Part shown: positions 38,052-50,152 of the stretch, one piece after another
Numbering within the stretch: the first letter of the stretch is position 1
Layout: each line of letters begins with the position of its first letter
Source: Aphelocoma coerulescens
Lineage: Eukaryota; Chordata; Aves; Passeriformes; Corvidae
Length of the DNA stretch: 64,000 nucleotides
Assembly (NCBI RefSeq): GCF_041296385.1
Contig: NC_091014.1
Coordinates: 48,564,078-48,628,077, forward strand
Reading direction: 5' to 3'
Made by a program: the position numbers and the translations under genes
The notes under the pieces: model-generated
Database searches by the model: none
Seen by the model: only the letters and a program-made list of their open reading frames with translations
Told to the model about the DNA's origin: nothing

Positions 38052-41000
38052 CCACAAAGCCAGGAGCTCCAGGGACACTCACCATGCGAAAGGCAGGCCA
38101 AGTTGAGCACGATACAGTTAAAACCTTGCTCCCTCTTCTTCTTTCTGCTTGGAACTTGCCGCCGCCCAATGCCCCATTTCTGGCCCTAACTTCGGTTATG
38201 TTTATGGTTACACCTAGTGTTAGGATTTGAGAAATCCACAAAGCCAGGAGCTCCAGGGATACTCCCCATGCGAAAGGCAGGCCAAGCTTATCGCAGCACA
38301 GCCAAAACCTTGCTCCCTCTTCTTCATTCTTCTTGGAAGTCGCCACAACCCAATGCCTGATTTCTGGCTCAATCTAGGGTTAGGGTTAGGGTTAGGGTTA
38401 CGCCTAGGGTTAGGCTTGAGAAACCCACAAAGCCAGGAGCTCCAGGGATACTCACCATGCGAAAGGCAGGCCAAGCTTATCGCAGCACAAGCAAAACCTT
38501 GCTCCCTCTTCTTCATTCTTCTTGGAACTTGCCACAGCCCAATGCCCGATTTCTGTCTCAATCTAGGGTTAGGGTTACGCCTAGGGTTAGGCTTGAGAAA
38601 ACCACAAAGCCAGGAGCTCCAGGGACACTCACCATGCGAAAGGCAGGCCAAGTTGAGCACGATACAGTTAAAACCTTGCTCCCTCTTCTTCTTTCTGCTT
38701 GGAACTCGCTGCCGCCCAATGCCACATTTCTGGCTCAAAATAGGGTTATGGTCGTGGTTACACCTAGTGTTAGGGTTTGAGAAATCCACAAAGCCAGGAG
38801 CTCCAGGGATACTCAGCATGTGAAAGGCAGGCCAAGCTTATCGCAGCACAAGCAAAACCTTGCTCCCTCTTCTTCATTCTTCTTGGAACTTGCCACAGCC
38901 CAATGCCCGATTTATGTCTCAATCTAGGGTTAGGGTTAGGGTTAGGGTTACGCCTAGGGTTAGGCTTGAGAAAACCACAAAGCCAGGAGCTCCAGGGATA
39001 CTCCCCATGCGAAAGGCAGGCCAAGCTTATCGCAGCACAGCCAAAACCTTGCTCCCACTTCTTCATTCTTATTGGAATTCACCACAGCCCAATGCCCGAT
39101 TTCTGGCTCAAACTAGGGTTAGGGTTACGCCTAGGGTTAGGCTTGAGAAAACCACAAAACCAGGAGCTCCAGGGACACTCACCATGCGAAAGGCAGGCCA
39201 AGTTGAGCACGATACAGTTAAAACCTTGCTCCCTCTTCTTCTTTCTGCTTGGAACTTGCCGCCGCCCAATGCCCCATTTCTGGCCCTAACTTCGGTTATG
39301 TTTATGGTTACACCTAGTGTTAGGATTTGAGAAATCCACAAAACCAGGAGCTCCAGGGATACTCAGAATGCGAAAGGCAGGCCAAGCTTATCGCAGCACA
39401 GCCAAAACCTTGCTCCCACTTCTTCATTCTTCTTGGAAGTCGCCACAACCCAATGCCTGATTTCTGGCTCAAACTAGGGTTAGGGTTAGGGTTAGGGTTA
39501 TGCCTAGGGTAAGGTTTGAGAAAACCACAAAGCCAGGAGCTCCAGGGACACTCACCATGTGAAAGGCAGGCCAAGTTGAGCACGATACAGTTAAAAGCTT
39601 GCTCCCTCTTCTTCTTTCTGCTTGGAACTCGCCGCCGCCCAATGCCCCATTTCTGGCTCCAACTAGGATTATGGTCGTGGTTACACCTAGTGTTAGGGTT
39701 TGAGAAATCCACAAAGCCAGGAGCTCCAGGGATACTCCCCATGCGAAAGGCAGGCCAAGCTTATCGCAGCACAGCCAAAACCTTGCTCCCTCTTCTTCTT
39801 TCTGCTTGGAACTTGCCACAGCCCAATGCCCGATTTCTGGCTCAAACTAGGGTTAGGGTTAGGGTTACGCCTAGGGTTAGGCTTGAGAAAACCACAAAGC
39901 CAGGAGCTCCAGGGACACTCACCATGCAAAAGGCAGGCCACGTTGAGCACGATACAGCCAAAACCTTGCTCCCTCTTCTTCATTCTTCTTGGAAGTCGCC
40001 ACAACCCAATGCCTGATTTCTGGCTCAATCTAGGGTTAGGGTTAGGGTTAGGGTTACGCCTAGGGTTAGGCTTGAGAAAACCACAAAGCCAGGAGCTCCA
40101 GGGATACTCCCCATGCGAAAGGCAGGCCAAGCTTATCGCAGCACAAGCAAAACCTTGCTCCCACTTCTTCATTCTTATTGGAATTCACCACAGCCCAATG
40201 CCCGATTTCTGGCTCAAACTAGGGTTAGGGTTACGCCTAGGGTTAGGCTTGAGAAAACCACAAAGCCAGGAGCTCCAGGGACACTCACCATGCGAAAGGC
40301 AGGCCAAGTTGAGCACGATACAGTTAAAACCTTGCTCCCTCTTCTTCTTTCTGCTTGGAACTTGCCGCCGCCCAATGCCCCATTTCTGGCCCTAACTTCG
40401 GTTATGTTTATGGTTACACCTAGTGTTAGGATTTGAGAAATCCACAAAGCCAGGAGCTCCAGGGATACTCAGCATGCGAAAGGCAGGCCAAGCTTATCGC
40501 AGCACAGCCAAAACCTTGCTCCCACTTCTTCATTCTTCTTGGAAGTCGCCACAACCCAATGCCTGATTTCTGGCTCAAACTAGGGTTAGGGTTAGGGTTA
40601 GGGTTATGCCTAGGGTAAGGTTTGAGAAAACCACAAAGCCAGGAGCTCCAGGGACACTCACCATGTGAAAGGCAGGCCAAGTTGAGCACGATACAGTTAA
40701 AAGCTTGCTCCCTCTTCTTCTTTCTGCTTGGAACTCGCCGCCGCCCAATGCCCCATTTCTGGCTCCAACTAGGATTATGGTCGTGGTTACACCTAGTGTT
40801 AGGGTTTGAGAAATCCACAAAGCCAGGAGCTCCAGGGATACTCAGCATGCGAAAGGCAGGCCAAGCTTATCGCAGCACAGCCAAAACCTTGCTCCCACTT
40901 CTTCATTCTTCTTGGAAGTCGCCACAACCCAATGCCTGATTTCTGGCTCAATCTAGGGTTAGGGTTAGGGTTAGGGTTACGCCTAGGGTTAGGCTTGAGA

Positions 41001-42463
41001 AACCCACAAAGCCAGGAGCTCCAGGGATACTCCCCATGCGAAAGGCAGGCCAAGCTGATCGCAGCACAGCCAAAACCTTGCTCCCACTTCTTCATTCTTA
41101 TTGGAATTCACCACAGCCCAATGCCTGATTTCTGGCTCAAACTAGGCTTAGGGTTACGCCTAGGGTTAGGCTTGAGAAAACCACAAAGCCAGGAGCTCCA
41201 GGGACACTCCCCATGCGAAAGGCAGGCCAAGCTTATCGCAGCACAGCCAAAACCTTGCTCCCTCTTCTTCATTCTTCTTGGAAGTCGCCACAACCCAATG
41301 CCTGATTTCTGGCTCAAACTAGGGTTAGGGTTAGGGTTAGGGTTACGCCTAGGGTTAGGCTTGAGAAAACCACAAAGCCAGGAGCTCCAGGGACACTCAC
41401 CATGCGAAAGGCAGGCCAAGTTGAGCACGATACAGTTAAAACCTTGCTCCCTCTTCTTCTTTCTGCTTGGAACTCGCTGCCGCCCAATGCCCCATTTCTG
41501 GCTCAAAATAGGGTTATGGTCGTGGTTACACCTAGTGTTAGGCTTTGAGAAATCCACAAAGCCAGGAGCTCCAGGGATACTCCCCATGCGAAAGGCAGGC
41601 CAAGCTTATCGCAGCACAAGCAAAACCTTGCTCCCACTTCTTCATTCTTATTGGAATTCACCACAGCCCAATGCCCGATTTCTGGCTCAAACTAGGGTTA
41701 GGGTTACGCCTAGGGTTAGGCTTGAGAAAACCACAAAGCCAGGAGCTCCAGGGACACTCACCATGCGAAAGGCAGGCCAAGTTGAGCACGATACAGTTAA
41801 AACGTTGCTCCCTCTTCTTCTTTCTGCTTGGAACTTGCCGCCGCCCAATGCCCCATTTCTGGCCCTAACTTCGGTTATGTTTATGGTTACACCTAGTGTT
41901 AGGATTTGAGAAATCCACAAAGCCAGGAGCTCCAGGGATACTCAGCATGCGAAAGGCAGGCCAAGCTTATCGCAGCACAGCCAAAACCTTGCTCCCACTT
42001 CTTCATTCTTCTTGGAAGTCGCCACAACCCAATGCCTGATTTCTGGCTCAAACTAGGGTTAGGGTTAGGGTTAGGGTTATGCCTAGGGTAAGGTTTGAGA
42101 AAACCACAAAGCCAGGAGCTCCAGGGACACTCACCATGTGAAAGGCAGGCCAAGTTGAGCACGATACAGTTAAAAGCTTGCTCCCTCTTCTTCTTTCTGC
42201 TTGGAACTCGCCGTCGCCCAATGCCCCATTTCTGGCTCAAACTAGGTTATGGTTATGGTTACACCGAGTGTTAGGGTTTGAGAAATCCACAAAGCCAGGA
42301 GCTCCAGGGATACTCCCCATGCGAAAGGCAGGCCAAGCTTATCGCAGCACAGCCAAAACCTTGCTCCCACTTCTTCATTCTTCTTGGGATTCACCACAGC
42401 CCAATGCCCGATTTCTGGCTCAAACTAGGGTTAGGGTTATGCCTAGGGTTAGGCTTGAAAAAA
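38052..42463 (+). repeat. Module H, copy 2, and following mosaic
   Basis: Units: B-A4-A2-B-A4-A2-B-A4-B-A3h-A4h-A2-B-A4-B-A4-A2-A4-B-A2-B-A4-B-A2. The hybrid cassette is at 39709-40080. Private changes include TTTATGTCTC in the A4 at 38786, CACAAAACC at 39152 and 39336, and CAGAATGCG at about 39364. 38975-42286 is repeated at 44467-47778 (+5492). The CACAAAACC, CAGAATGCG and AACGTTGC (41801) markers are shared by the two. Confidence 0.9.
39709..40080 (+). repeat. Hybrid A3h-A4h cassette, copy 2
   Basis: Same 183 + 189 bp recombinant pair as 29844-30215, with the ATGCAAAAGG and CACGTTGAGC signatures. The following A2 (40081) has CAGCACAAGC, unlike copies 1, 4 and 5. Confidence 0.9.
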
Positions 42464-44093
42464 CCACAAAGCCAGGAGCTCCAGGGACACTCACCATGTG
42501 AAAGGCAGGCCAAGTTGAGCACGATACAGTTAAAACCTTGCTCCCTCTTCCTCTTTCTGCTTGGAACTCACCGCCACCCAATGTCCCATTTCTGGCCCAA
42601 ACTTCGGTTATGTTTATGGTTACACCTAGTGTTAGGATTTGAGAAATCCACAAAGCCAGGAGCTCCAGGGATACTCAGCATGCGAAAGGCAGGCCAAGCT
42701 TATCGCAGCACAGCCAAAACCTTGCTCCCTCTTCTTCATTCTTCTTGGAAGTCGCCACAACCCAATGCCTGATTTCTGGCTCAATCTAGGGTTAGGGTTA
42801 GGGTTAGGGTTACGCCTAGGGTTAGGCTTGAGAAAACCACAAAGCCAGGAGCTCCAGGGATACTCCCCATGCGAAAGGCAGGCCAAGCTTATCGCAGCAC
42901 AGCCAAAACCTTGCTCCCACTTCTTCATTCTTATTGGAATTCACCACAGCCCAATGCCCGATTTCTGGCTCAAACTAGGGTTAGGGTTACGCCTAGGGTA
43001 AGGTTTGAGAAAACCACAAAGCCAGGAGCTCCAGGGATACTCCCCATGCGAAAGGCAGGCCAAGCTTATCGCAGCACAGCCAAAACCTTGCTCCCACTTC
43101 TTCATTCTTATTGGAATTCACCACAGCCCAATGCCTGATTTCTGGCTCAAACTAGGCTTAGGGTTACGCCTAGGGTTAGGCTTGAGAAAACCACAAAGCC
43201 AGGAGATCCAGGGACACTCCCCATGCGAAAGGCAGGCCAAGCTGATCGCAGCACAGCCAAAACCTTGCTCCCTCTTCTTCATTCTTATTGGAACTTGCCA
43301 CAGCCCAATGCCCGATTTCTGGCTCAATCTAGGGTTAGGGTTACGCCTAGGGTAAGGTTTGAGAAAACCACAAAGCCAGGAGCTCCAGGGACACTCACCA
43401 TGCGAAAGGCAGGCCAAGTTGAGCACGATACAGTTAAAACCTTGCTCCCTCTTCTTCTTTCTGCTTGGAACTTGCCGCCGCCCAATGCCCCATTTCTGGC
43501 TCAAACTAGGTTATGGTTATGGTTACACCTAGTGTTAGGATTTGAGAAATCCACAAAGCCAGGAGCTCCAGGGATACTCCCCATGCGAAAGGCAGGCCAA
43601 GCTTATCGCAGCACAGCCAAAACCTTGCTCCCTCTTCTTCATTCTTCTTGGAAGTCGCCACAACCCAATGCCTGATTTCTGGCTCAATCTAGGGTTAGGG
43701 TTAGGGTTAGGGTTACGCCTAGGGTTAGGCTTGAGAAACCCACAAAGCCAGGAGCTCCAGGGATACTCAGCATGCGAAAGGCAGGCCAAGCTTATCGCAG
43801 CACAGCCAAAACCTTGCTCCCACTTCTTCATTCTTCTTGGAATTCACCACAGCCCAATGCCCGATTTCTGGCTCAAACTAGGGTTAGGGTTACGCCTAGG
43901 GTAAGGTTTGAGAAAACCACAAAGCCAGGAGCTCCAGGGATACTCCCCATGCGAAAGGCAGGCCAAGCTTATCGCAGCACAGCCAAAACCTTGCTCCCAC
44001 TTCTTCATTCTTCTTGGAATTTGATACAGCCCAATGCCCGATTTCTGGCTCAAACTAGGGTTAGGGTTACGCCTAGGGTTAGGCTTGAGAAAA
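42464..44093 (+). repeat. Module M, copy 6
   Basis: Order B-A4-A2-A2-A2-B-A4-A2-A2, 1630 bp. The A2 at 43740 has CTTGGAATTCACC where most M copies have CTTGGAATTTGATACAG or the ATTGGAATTC form. The copy at 48517 shares this, which makes the two sister copies (offset 6053 rising to 6059). Confidence 0.9.
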
Positions 44094-47000
44094 CCACAAA
44101 GCCAGGAGCTCCAGGGACACTCACCATGCGAAAGGCAGGCCAAGTTGAGCACGATACAGTTAAAACCTTGCTCCCTCTTCTTCTTTCTGCTTGGAACTTG
44201 CCGCCGCCCAATGCCCCATTTCTGGCCCTAACTTCGGTTATGTTTATGGTTACACCTAGTGTTAGGATTTGAGAAATCCACAAAGCCAGGAGCTCCAGGG
44301 ATACTCCCCATGCGAAAGGCAGGCCAAGCTTATCGCAGCACAGCCAAAACCTTGCTCCCTCTTCTTCATTCTTCTTGGAAGTCGCCACAACCCAATGCCT
44401 GATTTCTGGCTCAATCTAGGGTTAGGGTTAGGGTTAGGGTTACGCCTAGGGTTAGGCTTGAGAAACCCACAAAGCCAGGAGCTCCAGGGATACTCCCCAT
44501 GCGAAAGGCAGGCCAAGCTTATCGCAGCACAGCCAAAACCTTGCTCCCACTTCTTCATTCTTATTGGAATTCACCACAGCCCAATGCCCGATTTCTGGCT
44601 CAAACTAGGGTTAGGGTTACGCCTAGGGTTAGGCTTGAGAAAACCACAAAACCAGGAGCTCCAGGGACACTCACCATGCGAAAGGCAGGCCAAGTTGAGC
44701 ACGATACAGTTAAAACCTTGCTCCCTCTTCTTCTTTCTGCTTGGAACTTGCCGCCGCCCAATGCCCCATTTCTGGCCCTAACTTCGGTTATGTTTATGGT
44801 TACACCTAGTGTTAGGATTTGAGAAATCCACAAAACCAGGAGCTCCAGGGATACTCAGAATGCGAAAGGCAGGCCAAGCTTATCGCAGCACAGCCAAAAC
44901 CTTGCTCCCACTTCTTCATTCTTCTTGGAAGTCGCCACAACCCAATGCCTGATTTCTGGCTCAAACTAGGGTTAGGGTTAGGGTTAGGGTTATGCCTAGG
45001 GTAAGGTTTGAGAAAACCACAAAGCCAGGAGCTCCAGGGACACTCACCATGTGAAAGGCAGGCCAAGTTGAGCACGATACAGTTAAAAGCTTGCTCCCTC
45101 TTCTTCTTTCTGCTTGGAACTCGCCGCCGCCCAATGCCCCATTTCTGGCTCCAACTAGGATTATGGTCGTGGTTACACCTAGTGTTAGGGTTTGAGAAAT
45201 CCACAAAGCCAGGAGCTCCAGGGATACTCCCCATGCGAAAGGCAGGCCAAGCTTATCGCAGCACAGCCAAAACCTTGCTCCCTCTTCTTCTTTCTGCTTG
45301 GAACTTGCCACAGCCCAATGCCCGATTTCTGGCTCAAACTAGGGTTAGGGTTAGGGTTACGCCTAGGGTTAGGCTTGAGAAAACCACAAAGCCAGGAGCT
45401 CCAGGGACACTCACCATGCAAAAGGCAGGCCACGTTGAGCACGATACAGCCAAAACCTTGCTCCCTCTTCTTCATTCTTCTTGGAAGTCGCCACAACCCA
45501 ATGCCTGATTTCTGGCTCAATCTAGGGTTAGGGTTAGGGTTAGGGTTACGCCTAGGGTTAGGCTTGAGAAAACCACAAAGCCAGGAGCTCCAGGGATACT
45601 CCCCATGCGAAAGGCAGGCCAAGCTTATCGCAGCACAAGCAAAACCTTGCTCCCACTTCTTCATTCTTATTGGAATTCACCACAGCCCAATGCCCGATTT
45701 CTGGCTCAAACTAGGGTTAGGGTTACGCCTAGGGTTAGGCTTGAGAAAACCACAAAGCCAGGAGCTCCAGGGACACTCACCATGCGAAAGGCAGGCCAAG
45801 TTGAGCACGATACAGTTAAAACCTTGCTCCCTCTTCTTCTTTCTGCTTGGAACTTGCCGCCGCCCAATGCCCCATTTCTGGCCCTAACTTCGGTTATGTT
45901 TATGGTTACACCTAGTGTTAGGATTTGAGAAATCCACAAAGCCAGGAGCTCCAGGGATACTCAGCATGCGAAAGGCAGGCCAAGCTTATCGCAGCACAGC
46001 CAAAACCTTGCTCCCACTTCTTCATTCTTCTTGGAAGTCGCCACAACCCAATGCCTGATTTCTGGCTCAAACTAGGGTTAGGGTTAGGGTTAGGGTTATG
46101 CCTAGGGTAAGGTTTGAGAAAACCACAAAGCCAGGAGCTCCAGGGACACTCACCATGTGAAAGGCAGGCCAAGTTGAGCACGATACAGTTAAAAGCTTGC
46201 TCCCTCTTCTTCTTTCTGCTTGGAACTCGCCGCCGCCCAATGCCCCATTTCTGGCTCCAACTAGGATTATGGTCGTGGTTACACCTAGTGTTAGGGTTTG
46301 AGAAATCCACAAAGCCAGGAGCTCCAGGGATACTCAGCATGCGAAAGGCAGGCCAAGCTTATCGCAGCACAGCCAAAACCTTGCTCCCACTTCTTCATTC
46401 TTCTTGGAAGTCGCCACAACCCAATGCCTGATTTCTGGCTCAATCTAGGGTTAGGGTTAGGGTTAGGGTTACGCCTAGGGTTAGGCTTGAGAAACCCACA
46501 AAGCCAGGAGCTCCAGGGATACTCCCCATGCGAAAGGCAGGCCAAGCTGATCGCAGCACAGCCAAAACCTTGCTCCCACTTCTTCATTCTTATTGGAATT
46601 CACCACAGCCCAATGCCTGATTTCTGGCTCAAACTAGGCTTAGGGTTACGCCTAGGGTTAGGCTTGAGAAAACCACAAAGCCAGGAGCTCCAGGGACACT
46701 CCCCATGCGAAAGGCAGGCCAAGCTTATCGCAGCACAGCCAAAACCTTGCTCCCTCTTCTTCATTCTTCTTGGAAGTCGCCACAACCCAATGCCTGATTT
46801 CTGGCTCAAACTAGGGTTAGGGTTAGGGTTAGGGTTACGCCTAGGGTTAGGCTTGAGAAAACCACAAAGCCAGGAGCTCCAGGGACACTCACCATGCGAA
46901 AGGCAGGCCAAGTTGAGCACGATACAGTTAAAACCTTGCTCCCTCTTCTTCTTTCTGCTTGGAACTCGCTGCCGCCCAATGCCCCATTTCTGGCTCAAAA

Positions 47001-48516
47001 TAGGGTTATGGTCGTGGTTACACCTAGTGTTAGGCTTTGAGAAATCCACAAAGCCAGGAGCTCCAGGGATACTCCCCATGCGAAAGGCAGGCCAAGCTTA
47101 TCGCAGCACAAGCAAAACCTTGCTCCCACTTCTTCATTCTTATTGGAATTCACCACAGCCCAATGCCCGATTTCTGGCTCAAACTAGGGTTAGGGTTACG
47201 CCTAGGGTTAGGCTTGAGAAAACCACAAAGCCAGGAGCTCCAGGGACACTCACCATGCGAAAGGCAGGCCAAGTTGAGCACGATACAGTTAAAACGTTGC
47301 TCCCTCTTCTTCTTTCTGCTTGGAACTTGCCGCCGCCCAATGCCCCATTTCTGGCCCTAACTTCGGTTATGTTTATGGTTACACCTAGTGTTAGGATTTG
47401 AGAAATCCACAAAGCCAGGAGCTCCAGGGATACTCAGCATGCGAAAGGCAGGCCAAGCTTATCGCAGCACAGCCAAAACCTTGCTCCCACTTCTTCATTC
47501 TTCTTGGAAGTCGCCACAACCCAATGCCTGATTTCTGGCTCAAACTAGGGTTAGGGTTAGGGTTAGGGTTATGCCTAGGGTAAGGTTTGAGAAAACCACA
47601 AAGCCAGGAGCTCCAGGGACACTCACCATGTGAAAGGCAGGCCAAGTTGAGCACGATACAGTTAAAAGCTTGCTCCCTCTTCTTCTTTCTGCTTGGAACT
47701 CGCCGTCGCCCAATGCCCCATTTCTGGCTCAAACTAGGTTATGGTTATGGTTACACCGAGTGTTAGGGTTTGAGAAATCCACAAAGCCAGGAGCTCCAGG
47801 GATACTCAGAATGCGAAAGGCAGGCCAAGCTTATCGCAGCACAGCCAAAACCTTGCTCCCACTTCTTCATTCTTCTTGGAAGTCGCCACAACCCAATGCC
47901 TGATTTCTGGCTCAATCTAGGGTTAGGGTTAGGGTTAGGGTTACGCCTAGGGTTAGGCTTGAGAAAACCACAAAGCCAGGAGCTCCAGGGACACTCACCA
48001 TGCGAAAGGCAGGCCAAGTTGAGCACGATACAGTTAAAACCTTGCTCCCTCTTCTTCTTTCTGCTTGGAACGCGCCGTCGCCCAATGCCCCATTTCTGGC
48101 TCAAACTAGGTTATGGTTATGGTTACACCTAGTGTTAGGGTTTGAGAAATCCATAAAACCAGGAGCTCCAGGGATACTCAGCATGCGAAAGGCAGGCCAA
48201 GCTTATCGCAGCACAGCCAAAACCTTGCTCCCACTTCTTCATTCTTCTTGGAAGTCGCCACAACCCAATGCCTGATTTCTGGCTCAATCTAGGGTTAGGG
48301 TTAGGGTTAGGGTTATGCCTAGGGTTAGGCTTGAGAAAACCACAAAGCCAGGAGCTCCAGGGATACTCCCCATGCGAAAGGCAGGCCAAGCTTATCGCAG
48401 CACAGCCAAAACCTTGCTCTCACTTCTTCATTCTTCTTGGGATTCACCACAGCCCAATGCCCGATTTCTGGCTCAAACTAGGGTTAGGGTTATGCCTAGG
48501 GTTAGGCTTGAAAAAA
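44094..48516 (+). repeat. Shortened module H, copy 3, and following mosaic
   Basis: Units: B-A4-A2-B-A4-B-A3h-A4h-A2-B-A4-B-A4-A2-A4-B-A2-B-A4-B-A4-B-A4-A2. Compared with 38052-42463, one A2-B-A4 triplet (550 bp) is missing near the start of H, as expected of unequal crossover between the two similar A4 units. Hybrid cassette at 45201-45572. From 44467 to 47778 it matches 38975-42286. Confidence 0.89.
45201..45572 (+). repeat. Hybrid A3h-A4h cassette, copy 3
   Basis: Same recombinant pair, at +5492 from copy 2, again followed by a CAGCACAAGC A2. Confidence 0.9.
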
Positions 48517-50152
48517 CCACAAAGCCAGGAGCTCCAGGGACACTCACCATGTGAAAGGCAGGCCAAGTTGAGCACGATACAGTTAAAACCTTGCTCCCTC
48601 TTCCTCTTTCTGCTTGGAACTCACCGCCACCCAATGTCCCATTTCTGGCCCAAACTTCGGTTATGTTTATGGTTACACCTAGTGTTAGGATTTGAGAAAT
48701 CCACAAAGCCAGGAGCTCCAGGGATACTCAGCATGCGAAAGGCAGGCCAAGCTTATCGCAGCACAGCCAAAACCTTGCTCCCTCTTCTTCATTCTTCTTG
48801 GAAGTCGCCACAACCCAATGCCTGATTTCTGGCTCAATCTAGGGTTAGGGTTAGGGTTAGGGTTAGGGTTACGCCTAGGGTTAGGCTTGAGAAAACCACA
48901 AAGCCAGGAGCTCCAGGGATACTCCCCATGCGAAAGGCAGGCCAAGCTTATCGCAGCACAGCCAAAACCTTGCTCCCACTTCTTCATTCTTATTGGAATT
49001 CACCACAGCCCAATGCCCGATTTCTGGCTCAAACTAGGGTTAGGGTTACGCCTAGGGTAAGGTTTGAGAAAACCACAAAGCCAGGAGCTCCAGGGATACT
49101 CCCCATGCGAAAGGCAGGCCAAGCTTATCGCAGCACAGCCAAAACCTTGCTCCCACTTCTTCATTCTTATTGGAATTCACCACAGCCCAATGCCTGATTT
49201 CTGGCTCAAACTAGGCTTAGGGTTACGCCTAGGGTTAGGCTTGAGAAAACCACAAAGCCAGGAGATCCAGGGACACTCCCCATGCGAAAGGCAGGCCAAG
49301 CTGATCGCAGCACAGCCAAAACCTTGCTCCCTCTTCTTCATTCTTATTGGAACTTGCCACAGCCCAATGCCCGATTTCTGGCTCAATCTAGGGTTAGGGT
49401 TACGCCTAGGGTAAGGTTTGAGAAAACCACAAAGCCAGGAGCTCCAGGGACACTCACCATGCGAAAGGCAGGCCAAGTTGAGCACGATACAGTTAAAACC
49501 TTGCTCCCTCTTCTTCTTTCTGCTTGGAACTTGCCGCCGCCCAATGCCCCATTTCTGGCTCAAACTAGGTTATGGTTATGGTTACACCTAGTGTTAGGAT
49601 TTGAGAAATCCACAAAGCCAGGAGCTCCAGGGATACTCCCCATGCGAAAGGCAGGCCAAGCTTATCGCAGCACAGCCAAAACCTTGCTCCCTCTTCTTCA
49701 TTCTTCTTGGAAGTCGCCACAACCCAATGCCTGATTTCTGGCTCAATCTAGGGTTAGGGTTAGGGTTAGGGTTACGCCTAGGGTTAGGCTTGAGAAACCC
49801 ACAAAGCCAGGAGCTCCAGGGATACTCAGCATGCGAAAGGCAGGCCAAGCTTATCGCAGCACAGCCAAAACCTTGCTCCCACTTCTTCATTCTTCTTGGA
49901 ATTCACCACAGCCCAATGCCCGATTTCTGGCTCAAACTAGGGTTAGGGTTACGCCTAGGGTAAGGTTTGAGAAAACCACAAAGCCAGGAGCTCCAGGGAT
50001 ACTCCCCATGCGAAAGGCAGGCCAAGCTTATCGCAGCACAGCCAAAACCTTGCTCCCACTTCTTCATTCTTCTTGGAATTTGATACAGCCCAATGCCCGA
50101 TTTCTGGCTCAAACTAGGGTTAGGGTTACGCCTAGGGTTAGGCTTGAGAAAA
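48517..50152 (+). repeat. Module M, copy 7, with a hexamer gain (1636 bp)
   Basis: Order B-A5-A2-A2-A2-B-A4-A2-A2. The second unit is 195 bp because its tract has five hexamers instead of four. The offset to 36422-38051 is 12,095 before this unit and 12,101 after it. This is the only six-base difference needed to align the two modules in length. Confidence 0.93.
48839..48871 (+). repeat. Longest intact telomeric tract: CTAGGG plus four TTAGGG
   Basis: Five consecutive GGG runs with TTA spacers, the longest perfect tract in the window. All other A units have two, three or four hexamers. On the + strand it meets the G-quadruplex pattern with one spare G-run and contains the YTAGGGTTR site recognised by vertebrate TRF1/TRF2 Myb domains (family knowledge; binding here is inferred). 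Confidence 0.95.
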
